From Treponema bryantii (GTDB taxonomy: Bacteria > Spirochaetota > Spirochaetia > Treponematales > Treponemataceae), in contig NZ_FORI01000004.1 in NCBI RefSeq assembly GCF_900113965.1, positions 186,001 through 250,000 of the forward strand: a stretch of DNA of 64,000 nucleotides, in the 5' to 3' direction. Position numbers and translations under genes: made by a program. Within the stretch, counting starts at the first letter, position 1; each line of letters begins with the position of its first letter. This document shows, piece by piece, positions 25,380 to 33,676 of this stretch. Under the pieces are notes generated by a model, which was given only the letters and a program-made list of their open reading frames with translations, was not told the DNA's origin and did not search any database.

Positions 25380-26756
25380 TTATCTAGCGATGTCGGGATG
25401 CTTTCTGTAGTATTCTTTTTTATCTGCATACATTGCTTCGTCTGCAATGTGCATACAGTAACGGAGTTCCTTACCATCAGTTGTCCAGCTGGTACCAATT
25501 GCAAGACAAACGTCTGAGCCGTAACCACTTTCTGCACGGAGTTCTTCAGTTTTCTTTTCGAACTCTTCTTTAGGACACTGCTGAACTATGACAACAAATT
25601 CATCGCCACCGGAACGGTAAATTTCATATTTGCCAAAATGCTTGGTCAAAAGTTTAGCTGCGTTAATTAAAAGTTTATCGCCGGCTTCGTGACCGCCGTT
25701 ATCGTTGCATTGTTTTAATCCGTTTAAATCTGCAAAAATAATACCGAACGGAGTTTTTACCGAATAGCTGTTGTTTACATGCCAGTCTACACGGGCATTC
25801 ATTGAGTTTCGGTTTTTTACGCCTGTAAGAGTATCAATATTACTCATGTATTCAAGGCGTTCCATAAGATTATTATTATTGATTTCTGCAGAAAGAAAGA
25901 AGGCTGTAAGCTCAATAAAATCCTTAAGCTGAATAATCTGTTCAATATTAAAATTGGTGATGAAAAGAACACCTGTCATTTTCTTTCCCTGCATAAGAGG
26001 GGCGAGAATGAGACTTTTTACATTTGCGCTTTTAAGACTCTTTACCCAAACCGGATTTATCTTTTCAAGATTATCCATATCAAAATCATCTTTTACAATA
26101 ACACAATCTGTAGTCTTTAAAGTTTCTTCCCAGGAGAATACAACTTCTGGAGTAAGGTAAGGCATGAAATCATTCATTGTAAGATTTGGATCTGAAAGCT
26201 TTGAGCATAAAGGTGCATATTTATTTCGTTCTTTATCAATCATAATGATACAGCTGCAGAACGATTCGGTTTTAGCCTGAATGTCTGAGATTACTGTATT
26301 CATAGCTTCGTAGAAATTAGTTGCACCACGAAGATTAAGACAGGTCTGAATTACAAAAGGAGCAGTTTCAAGAGAAATGTTTGAAAGTCTTTCTGCATCA
26401 GGTGCCTTTGTAAATTCAAAATGGAAAAGAAAATAGCTTAATTTTTCTGTATCAAATTCAGTTGAAAGCGGAATGTAGGTGGCATCTGTCCACAAGTCCA
26501 TTGCTTTTGTATCAACATAAGAATGAAGGTGCTGTTTTTGAACTGCACAGCGGAAACAGAAATCTTCGAAATTGTGTTCTGCAGGAATGAGCTCTGAATA
26601 AATCATATCATCATGGTAGTTTGGTCCCATGATTTGTTTATATTGAGTATTTGCACAGACAATACGAATTTCGCCCCAGTGTCCATCCGGAGTTTTTTCA
26701 ACAGAAAGGACTGCGGCTGCCATTTCATACATGTCAACCAGATTTTGAAAATCCAT
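25380..26756 (-). CDS. Diguanylate cyclase with GAF-like sensor region
   Basis: A 458-residue cytosolic protein. The C-terminal GGDEF domain has the intact active-site motif GGDEF at about residues 383-387 and the metal-binding FADLNGLKQCND segment, so it should make cyclic di-GMP. The RxxD inhibitory site that would stand just before the motif is absent. The middle (about 150-300) looks like a GAF domain; the first 120 residues resemble a PAS-like sensor. Start chosen at ATG 26756 (MDFQNLVDMYEM), because a TTGAAA-N17-TACAAT promoter ends 7 bases before it; the upstream in-frame TTG (26792) overlaps the -35 box. Confidence 0.88.
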   Translation of the reverse strand: MDFQNLVDMYEMAAAVLSVEKTPDGHWGEIRIVCANTQYKQIMGPNYHDDMIYSELIPAEHNFEDFCFRCAVQKQHLHSYVDTKAMDLWTDATYIPLSTEFDTEKLSYFLFHFEFTKAPDAERLSNISLETAPFVIQTCLNLRGATNFYEAMNTVISDIQAKTESFCSCIIMIDKERNKYAPLCSKLSDPNLTMNDFMPYLTPEVVFSWEETLKTTDCVIVKDDFDMDNLEKINPVWVKSLKSANVKSLILAPLMQGKKMTGVLFITNFNIEQIIQLKDFIELTAFFLSAEINNNNLMERLEYMSNIDTLTGVKNRNSMNARVDWHVNNSYSVKTPFGIIFADLNGLKQCNDNGGHEAGDKLLINAAKLLTKHFGKYEIYRSGGDEFVVIVQQCPKEEFEKKTEELRAESGYGSDVCLAIGTSWTTDGKELRYCMHIADEAMYADKKEYYRKHPDIAR

Positions 26757-26763
26757 ATAACAC

Positions 26764-26792
26764 ATTGTAATAGTGAATTTTGGATTTTTCAA
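26764..26792 (-). promoter_or_regulatory. Promoter of the GGDEF gene (leaderless)
   Basis: Minus strand TTGAAA (26792-26787), 17-base spacer, TACAAT (26769-26764), 7 bases before ATG 26756. Confidence 0.65.
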
Positions 26793-26834
26793 TAAAAAGA
26801 AAAAACTTTAAATCAAACTGTATTTTGCCATTCA

Positions 26835-26863
26835 TTGTCTTAAAAAGATGATTGTGGTAAAAT
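26835..26863 (+). promoter_or_regulatory. Promoter of murC (leaderless)
   Basis: TTGTCT (26835-26840), 17-base spacer, TAAAAT (26858-26863), 6 bases before ATG 26870. No Shine-Dalgarno sequence. Confidence 0.65.
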
Positions 26864-26869
26864 GCTTTT

Positions 26870-28459
26870 ATGCAGAATAATGTTGTTTCTTTGCCGGAAG
26901 ATTTTCACGGCGTTCATATACATTTTGTTGGAATTAAGGGAACCGGAATGGCGGCTCTTGTTGAGATTTTGTTTCACAAGGGAGCTGTTATTACCGGTTC
27001 TGATGTTTCTGAGCGTTTTTATACTGATGAAGTATTGGAAAACCTTGGACTTCATGCGGTGGAATTCGCTGCGTCTAATATTACTGATGATGTTCAGTAT
27101 GTAATTTATTCTTCTGCCTACAAGCTTGATAAAAATCCAGATTTGATTGAAGCGGTTCGCCGTGGAGTACCTTGTCTTTTGTACACTCAGGCTTTGGGTG
27201 CTTACAGTGAACGGGCTTTTTCATGTGGTGTAAGCGGTGTTCACGGAAAAACTTCTACAACAGGTCTTGTAGGTACTATTCTTAAAGAGATTGATTTACC
27301 GAGCCAGGTGCTTGCGGGCAGTGTGATTAATTCTTTTGGCGGAACTTGTACGTATACTTCGCCTACGGTGGTTGAGTGTTCGCGAAGCGAACGTATCGAA
27401 ACCACCGAAGATCTCGAAAAAGATGGTTTCGATACGCCCGAAGGGCTACTCAACCACCGCAGTATCTTCGTTGCAGAAACCTGCGAGTACCAGCGACATT
27501 TTATGAGTTTCTGTCCGCAGAAGATTATTCTTACTTCTGTTGAAAGTGACCATGAAGATTATTACCCGACTTATGAAGATATTCGTAATGCCTTTGTTGA
27601 TTTTGTATGCAAATTGCCTGAAGGCGGTGAAGTAATTTACTGTGCAGACGATAAGGGCGCGTGCGAGACTGTTGCGCTTGCCCGCGAGAAACGTCCGGAT
27701 ATTGTTGCGCTGCCGTATGGAGAAAAGGCCCAGAGCGTGGGGGGCGGCGAGTTTACCGTTAAGTTCGGTGCAGTTGCAAACGAACGCAATTGCTTTACAC
27801 TCGGCCTGTTCGCAGAAAAAGGCGAGTTTGCTTTGAGTATGCCCGGCCGCCACGAGGTGCTGGATGCGGCTGCGGCTGTTGCTTTAGTATGCCGCCTGCT
27901 TGTTGCTTACGGAAAAAATCCATTAGATTACTATGAAAATATTAAAGCCGGGCTGTTGAAATTCAGTGGTGGAAAACGCCGCAGCGAAATAGTAGGGCGC
28001 TTTACAAATAAAAATGGTGCGGATGTAATTGTACTTGATGATTACGGTCACCATCCAACTGCCGTAAAGACAACTCTTGAAGGTTACCGCGAGTTCTACA
28101 AAGGCCGCAAAATCATAATTGATTTTATGAGCCACACTTATTCAAGAACTCAGGCGCTTTTGAATGAGTTTGCACGTTGTTTTACAGCAGCCGACGAAGT
28201 AATTTTACATAAGATTTACAGTTCTGCACGTGAAAATCCTGCAGATTTTGATATTACAGGACGCACCTTGTATGAGGCAGTTCTTGTAACCGGACAGAAG
28301 AACGTTCATTATTATGAAGAGATTCTGGATGCGGCAGATTTCGCAAAGGCTGAACTTGAAAAGCCGCTTGGGGCCGAATACCCTGACGGATATCTGTTTG
28401 TTACAATGGGCGCCGGCGATAACTGGAAACTTGGAAAAGCAATTTTGGAGTGTAAATAA
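26870..28459 (+). CDS. murC: UDP-N-acetylmuramate--L-alanine ligase MurC with repeat-encoded insert
   Basis: A 529-residue Mur ligase that adds L-Ala to UDP-MurNAc with ATP. The N-terminal nucleotide-sugar motif (HFVGIKGTGMAAL, about residues 18-30), the ATP loop (GVSGVHGKTSTTG, about 122-134), a central acidic motif (SDHEDYYPTYEDI) and the C-terminal DDYGHHPTAV all fit MurC rather than Mpl. Residues about 166-197 are an insert encoded by two family A repeat units (27367-27458), placed between GGTCTYTSP and SIFVAETCEYQ; without it the length (about 497) is closer to normal. The frame stays open and all motifs are intact. It is followed one base later by yicC. Confidence 0.92.
   Translation: MQNNVVSLPEDFHGVHIHFVGIKGTGMAALVEILFHKGAVITGSDVSERFYTDEVLENLGLHAVEFAASNITDDVQYVIYSSAYKLDKNPDLIEAVRRGVPCLLYTQALGAYSERAFSCGVSGVHGKTSTTGLVGTILKEIDLPSQVLAGSVINSFGGTCTYTSPTVVECSRSERIETTEDLEKDGFDTPEGLLNHRSIFVAETCEYQRHFMSFCPQKIILTSVESDHEDYYPTYEDIRNAFVDFVCKLPEGGEVIYCADDKGACETVALAREKRPDIVALPYGEKAQSVGGGEFTVKFGAVANERNCFTLGLFAEKGEFALSMPGRHEVLDAAAAVALVCRLLVAYGKNPLDYYENIKAGLLKFSGGKRRSEIVGRFTNKNGADVIVLDDYGHHPTAVKTTLEGYREFYKGRKIIIDFMSHTYSRTQALLNEFARCFTAADEVILHKIYSSARENPADFDITGRTLYEAVLVTGQKNVHYYEEILDAADFAKAELEKPLGAEYPDGYLFVTMGAGDNWKLGKAILECK
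27367..27458. repeat. Two family A repeat units inside murC
   Basis: Unit 27367-27406 (GGTGGTTGAG..GAAACCACC with inner hairpin GTTCGC-GAA-GCGAAC) and inverted unit 27424-27458 (TGGTTTCGATACG..CTCAACCACC). Both are translated in frame, each in the opposite orientation. Confidence 0.93.
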
Positions 28460-28460
28460 T

Positions 28461-29327
28461 ATGACATCAATGACAGGCTATGCCTACGAAGAAAAATCAA
28501 CTGAGGAAGCAACAGTTTCAGTTGAAATAAAATCTGTAAACTCACGTTTTTTAGATCTTGCAATAAATCTTCCTCCATATCTGAATCCGCTTGAAAGCTA
28601 TTTCCGTGCCAAGATTACAGAAAAGGTTCTTCGCGGAAAGGTAGATGTTTATATCAGAGTGCGTGAAAATGAAAGTGATTCTGAAGTAATTCCTGACACA
28701 AATGCGGCAGTTGCATATATGAACGCCATCAAAAAGATTGCTGAGGCTACTGGTTTTGCTGATGATGTTTCTTTGGGACTGATTATCAGCCAGCCAGGTG
28801 TTTTGAATGTAAACCGAAAATATGATGTAGAAAAATATAAGGCTATGATTGAGCCTGTTTTTGAAGCTGTTCTTACACGTTTTATGGAAGACCGTAAGCG
28901 TGAAGGCGAAAACATGAAGGCTGATCTGGAGAAAAAGTTAGAAAAACTCTCAGAGTGTGCAAAATTCTTTACAGAATGGCAGCCAAAAATGGAGCAATAC
29001 TTTAAGGAACAGATTACAACTAAGTTCCGCGAGCTTCTGGAAGATAAGGCAGATGAAAACCGCATTATGACTGAGACTGCGGCAATGCTGGTGAAATATA
29101 CAATCAACGAAGAAATCGTACGTTTGAACAGCCACATTGCAGCAATGCGCGACGAACTTGCAAAAAATCCAGCTCCTGGAAAACGTCTGGATTTTATCTG
29201 CCAGGAAATGAACCGCGAAATCAACACAATCGGCAGCAAGAATCAGTTTGCTGAGGTTGGTGCCATGGTTATTACTGCAAAGGATAGTCTGGAAAATATC
29301 CGTGAGCAATCAAAAAATGTTGAATAA
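28461..29327 (+). CDS. YicC/YloC family endoribonuclease
   Basis: A 288-residue protein that begins MTSMTGYAYEE, the family's hallmark start (SMTGF/Y), and has EIKSVNSRFLDL near residue 24. The C-terminal part holds the conserved motif KRLDFICQEMNREINTIGSK, the DUF1732 region. YicC homologues are hexameric RNases in recent work on E. coli and B. subtilis. Start is ATG 28461, one base after the murC stop. A longer in-frame extension to 28314 lies wholly inside murC and is rejected. It is probably co-transcribed with murC. Confidence 0.93.
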   Translation: MTSMTGYAYEEKSTEEATVSVEIKSVNSRFLDLAINLPPYLNPLESYFRAKITEKVLRGKVDVYIRVRENESDSEVIPDTNAAVAYMNAIKKIAEATGFADDVSLGLIISQPGVLNVNRKYDVEKYKAMIEPVFEAVLTRFMEDRKREGENMKADLEKKLEKLSECAKFFTEWQPKMEQYFKEQITTKFRELLEDKADENRIMTETAAMLVKYTINEEIVRLNSHIAAMRDELAKNPAPGKRLDFICQEMNREINTIGSKNQFAEVGAMVITAKDSLENIREQSKNVE

Positions 29328-29331
29328 GCCA

Positions 29332-29403
29332 ACGTCATTGCGAGCGTAGCGAAGCAATCTATATGTATGGATTGCCACGTCGCTTTGCTCCTCGCAATGA
29401 CGT
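29332..29403. repeat. Palindromic repeat family C between yicC and the kinase gene
   Basis: Outer arms ACGTCATTGCGAG (29332-29344) and CTCGCAATGACGT (29391-29403) pair perfectly over 13 bp; inner arms GCGAAGCAAT and ATTGCCACGTCGC pair in part. The GTCATTGCGAG..GAAGCAATC type is found in many unrelated bacterial genomes. Only one copy is in this window. Confidence 0.88.
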
Positions 29404-29424
29404 ATACATAAACTGGAGGAAATT

Positions 29425-29970
29425 ATGAAACTAAACAAAGATGTAAGAGTAGCAATCAGCGGAAAATCTGGATGTGGAAATACAACTGTGAGCGGTCTGC
29501 TCTCAAAAACTCTGGGTGTTACACTAATTAACTATACTTTCCGTCAGCTTGCGGCTGAAAAAGGTATGACTTTGCCTGAGGTTATTGAAGCTGCTAAGAC
29601 AGATGACTCTTACGACAAATATGTAGATAAGCATCAGGTAGAACTTGCGCTTGCTGAGCCTTGTGTTCTTGGAAGCCGTCTTGCAATCTGGATGCTCAAA
29701 GAAGCAGATCTTAAGGTTTATCTTTTTGCAAGTGATGATACCCGTGCACGCCGTGTTTTCAACCGTGAAGGCGGCGATCTTCAGCAGATTAAAGACTTTA
29801 CTGCCATGCGCGACAGCGAAGACACCCGCCGTTACAAGGAATTCTACGGCATTGACAATAATGACTACGCATTCTGCGACCTTATCATTGATGTAAATGA
29901 AAAAACTCCAGATGAAATTGTTGAAGTAATTCTGAACAAACTCGTAGAAAAAGGGCTGATTGAAAGATAA
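29425..29970 (+). CDS. Cytidylate kinase-like protein with altered Walker A
   Basis: A 181-residue P-loop kinase of the cytidylate-kinase-like (AAA_26) type. The N-terminal loop reads GKSGCGNTT where a canonical Walker A would have GxxxxGKT, so the invariant Lys is replaced by Asn. Later elements look intact: GSRLAIWML, the YLFASDDTRARRVFNREGG lid region and a C-terminal DLIIDVNEKTPDEIVE. The family usually phosphorylates CMP/dCMP with ATP. The Asn may be a feature of the spirochete branch; whether this protein is active is unknown. Start ATG 29425 behind GGAGGAA. Confidence 0.8.
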   Translation: MKLNKDVRVAISGKSGCGNTTVSGLLSKTLGVTLINYTFRQLAAEKGMTLPEVIEAAKTDDSYDKYVDKHQVELALAEPCVLGSRLAIWMLKEADLKVYLFASDDTRARRVFNREGGDLQQIKDFTAMRDSEDTRRYKEFYGIDNNDYAFCDLIIDVNEKTPDEIVEVILNKLVEKGLIER

Positions 29971-30032
29971 TTATCACACTTTTTTTATGTTTTTAGTGAA
30001 AATCGGCAATATTGTTTTGATGCCGGCGGTAT

Positions 30033-30038
30033 TATAAT
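30033..30038 (+). promoter_or_regulatory. -10 box of the GH31 gene (leaderless)
   Basis: TATAAT 30033-30038 lies 7 bases before ATG 30046, with no Shine-Dalgarno sequence. The -35 region is weak (TTGTTT at 30012-30017, spacing 15). Confidence 0.45.
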
Positions 30039-30045
30039 CAAAAGT

Positions 30046-32082
30046 ATGATTAGGAAATATATTTTTGGTTCGCCGGTTCAAACGGGAGCCGTAATTGAGA
30101 ATATTCCTGTTTCTAAGGAACATCCGGATTTTGGAAATATTGTAACTATGACTCCGTTCTGCTGGAAATACACCATGCAGCACGACACACGCATTTTCGG
30201 GCTCGGTGAGTCTGTTCGCGGAATGAATAAGCGGGGCTATCTTTATGAAAGCTGGTGCAGCGATGTTCCGCGCCAGGATGAAGGCACTAAGTCTATGTAC
30301 GGTGCCCATAACTTCTTTATTGTAAAGGAAAGTTCCCTTCACGAGACTTTCGGTGTGTTCTTTGATACCGGCTCTCGTGTTTCTTTTGATTTCGGCTATT
30401 CAGATTATTCTGAAATTTCAGTTTCCTGCCAGGATACAGGCGTAGTTCTTTATGTAATTACTGCCGACGCAAATCGTGGAAAGGAATCAACTCTTAATAA
30501 CATTACCCGTCAGTTCCGTAAAATCATTGGTATGAGTTATGTGCCACCTATGTGGGGCTTTGGATATCAGCAGAGCCGCTGGGGCTATAAGACAGAAGAT
30601 GATGTACGCGAAATTGTAAACAAACATAAACAGTACGGACTTCCTCTTGAAGCAGTTTGTCTTGATATTGATTACATGGAAGATTATAAGGATTTTTCTG
30701 TTGATAAAAAGAAATTCCCAGATCTCAAGGCTTTTTCTCAGGAGCTTAAAAACGACGGTGTGCGCCTGGTTCCAATTATTGATGCGGGCGTTAAGCTTCT
30801 TGACGGCTACGAAGTTTATGATGAAGGAAAGGAAAATAACTATTTCTGTAAAAAAGAAGATGGAAAAGCTGATTATGTTGCCGGCGTTTGGCCTGGACGT
30901 TCCTGCTTTCCGGATTTCCTTCGTTCAGATGTAAGAGCTTGGTTTGGTTCTAAGTATAAAAATCTTACAGATTTGGGGATTGAAGGCTTCTGGAATGATA
31001 TGAATGAACCTGCAATGTTCTATTCTGATGAAAGTCTTGCAGCAGCTTTTGAGAAACTCGAAACCTTTAAGGGAAAAAATCTTGATATCAATACTTTCTT
31101 TGATTTTTCTGCGGTTTCTGGTTCAACTTTCAATCGTCTTGATGACTATCAGAGATTCTATAACCGCGCCGAAACTCTTGAAGGCGAGCAGAAACCTCAC
31201 CGCCACGACACAGTTCATAACCTTTTTGGCGGTAAGATGACTCAGGCTGCAAGCGAAGGCCTTAAATCCCTTATGCCGGAAAAACGCTGTCTCTTGTACA
31301 GTCGTGCTTCATGTATTGGTTCTCACCGTTACGGCGGTATCTGGACTGGCGATAACAATGCCCGCTGGAATCACATGGAACAGGAAATCAAAATGCTTCC
31401 TGGTCTTAATATGTGCGGTTACCTTTACAGTGGTGCAGATATCGGTGGTTTTGCAGAGCAGACTACAGAAGACCTTATGCTTCGCTGGATGTCTCTTGGA
31501 ATCTTTACACCTCTTATGAGAAACCATGCTGCATGGGATGCCCGTGAAAAAGAGCTTTACCGCTTCAGTAAAGAAGCTACCGACAGCTTTAGAAGTATTT
31601 TGAAGCTTCGTTATGCACTTTTGCCATATATTTACAGCGAATATGTTAAGGCTGCCGTAAACAGTGAAATGTTTATCCGCCCGCTTTGTTTTGATTTTGA
31701 AAACGATCGCCGTGCCCTTGAGATTCAGGATCAGCTTTTTGTTGGTGAAGGAATTATGATTGCGCCGGTTTGCAGACAGAATGAAAACGGCCGTATGGTA
31801 TACTTCCCAGAACCAATGATTCAGGTAACCTGGAAAGACGGCAAAACAAAGTGCAAGAACATTAAGGCCGGAGATTCATACATCGAAATGCCGCTAGACA
31901 GCGTTGTATTCTTTGTTAGAAAAGGCAAGATTGTTCCACTTTTTGAACCAGTAATGAACACATCTCAGATGAAAAACAATAAATATGATTTAGTTGGAAA
32001 AGGTAAGTCATACGAGTTGTATGAAGATGATGGCTTTACATCAGACATCCATCTGGAAGGAAGAATTAGAATTCTTCGTTAG
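30046..32082 (+). CDS. Glycoside hydrolase family 31 alpha-glucosidase
   Basis: A 678-residue cytosolic enzyme (no signal peptide). GH31 marks are WGFGYQQSRWGY, the catalytic nucleophile Asp318 in GFWNDMNEPAMF and the acid/base Asp436 in YGGIWTGDNNARW. About 70 extra residues after the nucleophile (AAFEKLETFKGKNLD on) precede the next conserved block. The end is a beta-sandwich domain (YELYEDDGFTSD). It should release glucose from alpha-linked oligosaccharides, giving substrate for hexokinase; substrate linkage cannot be read from sequence. The start ATG 30046 lacks a Shine-Dalgarno sequence but follows a TATAAT. It is monocistronic and ends in a strong terminator. Confidence 0.92.
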   Translation: MIRKYIFGSPVQTGAVIENIPVSKEHPDFGNIVTMTPFCWKYTMQHDTRIFGLGESVRGMNKRGYLYESWCSDVPRQDEGTKSMYGAHNFFIVKESSLHETFGVFFDTGSRVSFDFGYSDYSEISVSCQDTGVVLYVITADANRGKESTLNNITRQFRKIIGMSYVPPMWGFGYQQSRWGYKTEDDVREIVNKHKQYGLPLEAVCLDIDYMEDYKDFSVDKKKFPDLKAFSQELKNDGVRLVPIIDAGVKLLDGYEVYDEGKENNYFCKKEDGKADYVAGVWPGRSCFPDFLRSDVRAWFGSKYKNLTDLGIEGFWNDMNEPAMFYSDESLAAAFEKLETFKGKNLDINTFFDFSAVSGSTFNRLDDYQRFYNRAETLEGEQKPHRHDTVHNLFGGKMTQAASEGLKSLMPEKRCLLYSRASCIGSHRYGGIWTGDNNARWNHMEQEIKMLPGLNMCGYLYSGADIGGFAEQTTEDLMLRWMSLGIFTPLMRNHAAWDAREKELYRFSKEATDSFRSILKLRYALLPYIYSEYVKAAVNSEMFIRPLCFDFENDRRALEIQDQLFVGEGIMIAPVCRQNENGRMVYFPEPMIQVTWKDGKTKCKNIKAGDSYIEMPLDSVVFFVRKGKIVPLFEPVMNTSQMKNNKYDLVGKGKSYELYEDDGFTSDIHLEGRIRILR

Positions 32083-32141
32083 ATAGGAATGGAAAAGATA
32101 ATAATCAATGAAGTGATTATTAGTAACTTCATTGAAGCATA

Positions 32142-32239
32142 AAAACCGCGGAGTCGAAAAAAACACCCAAAAACATTCTGCACAAGCGAAGCGCGGAAGC
32201 CGTTTTTGGGTGTTTTTTCCGACGGGAGCGGTTTTTATA
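32142..32239. terminator. Long bidirectional terminator between the GH31 gene and thrC
   Basis: The outer part pairs AAAACCGC with GCGGTTTT, then GTCG with CGAC, and the inner AAAAAACACCCAAAAAC pairs with GTTTTTGGGTGTTTTTT over 17 bp. A T run is available on both strands. It serves both facing genes. Confidence 0.85.
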
Positions 32240-32245
32240 AGATTT

Positions 32246-33658
32246 CTAGAGATTTGCTAATAACCAGTCCTTAAACTGATTATAATCATTTTCCATTGGA
32301 ATAGCGTTGTCTGGAAGTCTCATAACAGCTTCAAGACGATCCGGCATAGGTGGTTCCTTTCCAATTGCATCAGTTACAATTGAACCAAACTTAGCAGGAG
32401 AAGCTGTTTCAAGAATTACACCGACAGCATTCTTATTTACAATCTGGTTGCCCCATGAAGGAACATTTGGTGTAAGACCAGGCTTATTCCAGTCATTCTT
32501 TTCGCCGGCAATGAGTTTTTCCATAGCACCGCTGCGGATATCATCCCATGCCTGCCATCCGATTGCTCCGTGTGGATCAATGATGTAGCCGGTCTTATCG
32601 TTACAACTGCGGATAGCAGCCTTAATTCCGTCGTTATCAAGCCAGTAAGAAGCAAAGAGTTCACGAACCTGATCAAGAGTGTACATAGCCTTAATGCGTT
32701 CGTAGTTACTTGGAGCACCAACGTCCATAGCATTAGCATATGTTTCAACTGAAGCACGGGCATTGTAATCACCAGTGGCAATCCAGTCTGGAATAGTCTT
32801 ATTTGTGTTAGTTGCAGCAACAAAACCTGCAATTGGAGCACCCATTTCGCGGGCAATCAGACCAGAAGTAAGGTTACCAAAGTTTCCAGAAGGAACAACC
32901 ATAATGATTGCTGGATCCTGAATCTTGTTATCCATTGGGCTTCTGTTGCGTACTGTAAGAGCACTGTACATGTAGTAGAAACTCTGTGGCAAAAGACGTG
33001 CAATATTGATTGAGTTTGCAGAAGAAAGACGAAGCTTTCCGCGAAGTTCGTTATCTGTGAAAGCTGTTTTTACAAGTTTCTGACAGTCATCAAAAGTACC
33101 TTTTACCTTGAGGGCGCGAACGTTTCCTGTGAAGGTAGAAAGCTGTTTTTCCTGAAGTGGGGAAATTTTTCCATCAGGATAAAGAATTGTAACGTCGAGA
33201 CCAGGAACACCGTGGAAAGCGCTTCCTACAGCAGAACCTGTATCACCAGAAGTTGCAACAAGAATGTGGAGTGGTGTGTCTTCATTTCTGTTGAAGTAAG
33301 ACATTGTGCGGGCCATAAAACGTGCACCGAAATCTTTGAAGGCACAAGTTGGACCGTGGAAAAGCTCCATGATATAAGAGATTGAATCTGCTGGAACAAC
33401 CTTTGGCTGGAAAGGATAAGCATCTGCAATAATTGAAGCCAGATCGTTATCTGGAATCTCACCTTCAACATAAGGTTTTGCCATATTAAAGGCAACATCA
33501 CGGAAAGAAGGGGCAGGATCTTTATTCAAAAGAGCCTTATCGAGCTTTGGAAACTCTACAGGAATGTAAAGTCCTCCTGTAGCCTGGTTCATTCCCCCCA
33601 TAACGGCAGTTCTAAAATCTGCTTTTACGCTGCTGTCTCTTGTATCTGTATAAATCAT
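32246..33658 (-). CDS. thrC: Threonine synthase
   Basis: A 470-residue PLP enzyme that converts O-phosphohomoserine to threonine. The PLP-lysine motif is HGPTCAFKDFGARFMA, followed by LVATSGDTGSAV (phosphate binding), VPSGNFGNLTSG and a C-terminal ETASPAKFG. The length and the N-terminal YTDTRDSSVKADFRTAVMGG resemble the E. coli type rather than the short plant/Bacillus type. Start ATG 33658 behind GGATGG. It lies 18 bases after a lipoprotein gene on the same strand and probably shares its transcript. Confidence 0.95.
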   Translation of the reverse strand: MIYTDTRDSSVKADFRTAVMGGMNQATGGLYIPVEFPKLDKALLNKDPAPSFRDVAFNMAKPYVEGEIPDNDLASIIADAYPFQPKVVPADSISYIMELFHGPTCAFKDFGARFMARTMSYFNRNEDTPLHILVATSGDTGSAVGSAFHGVPGLDVTILYPDGKISPLQEKQLSTFTGNVRALKVKGTFDDCQKLVKTAFTDNELRGKLRLSSANSINIARLLPQSFYYMYSALTVRNRSPMDNKIQDPAIIMVVPSGNFGNLTSGLIAREMGAPIAGFVAATNTNKTIPDWIATGDYNARASVETYANAMDVGAPSNYERIKAMYTLDQVRELFASYWLDNDGIKAAIRSCNDKTGYIIDPHGAIGWQAWDDIRSGAMEKLIAGEKNDWNKPGLTPNVPSWGNQIVNKNAVGVILETASPAKFGSIVTDAIGKEPPMPDRLEAVMRLPDNAIPMENDYNQFKDWLLANL

Positions 33659-33676
33659 TTTTCCATCCTTTACCTG

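Noticed and set aside
27367-27458. Sequencing error or frameshift pair in murC.
   Set aside because: The frame remains open through both repeat units and conserved residues resume in frame on both sides.
28314-28460. Upstream extension of yicC inside murC.
   Set aside because: It would overlap murC by almost 150 bases; the family begins at SMTGY and an ATG at 28461 gives exactly that.
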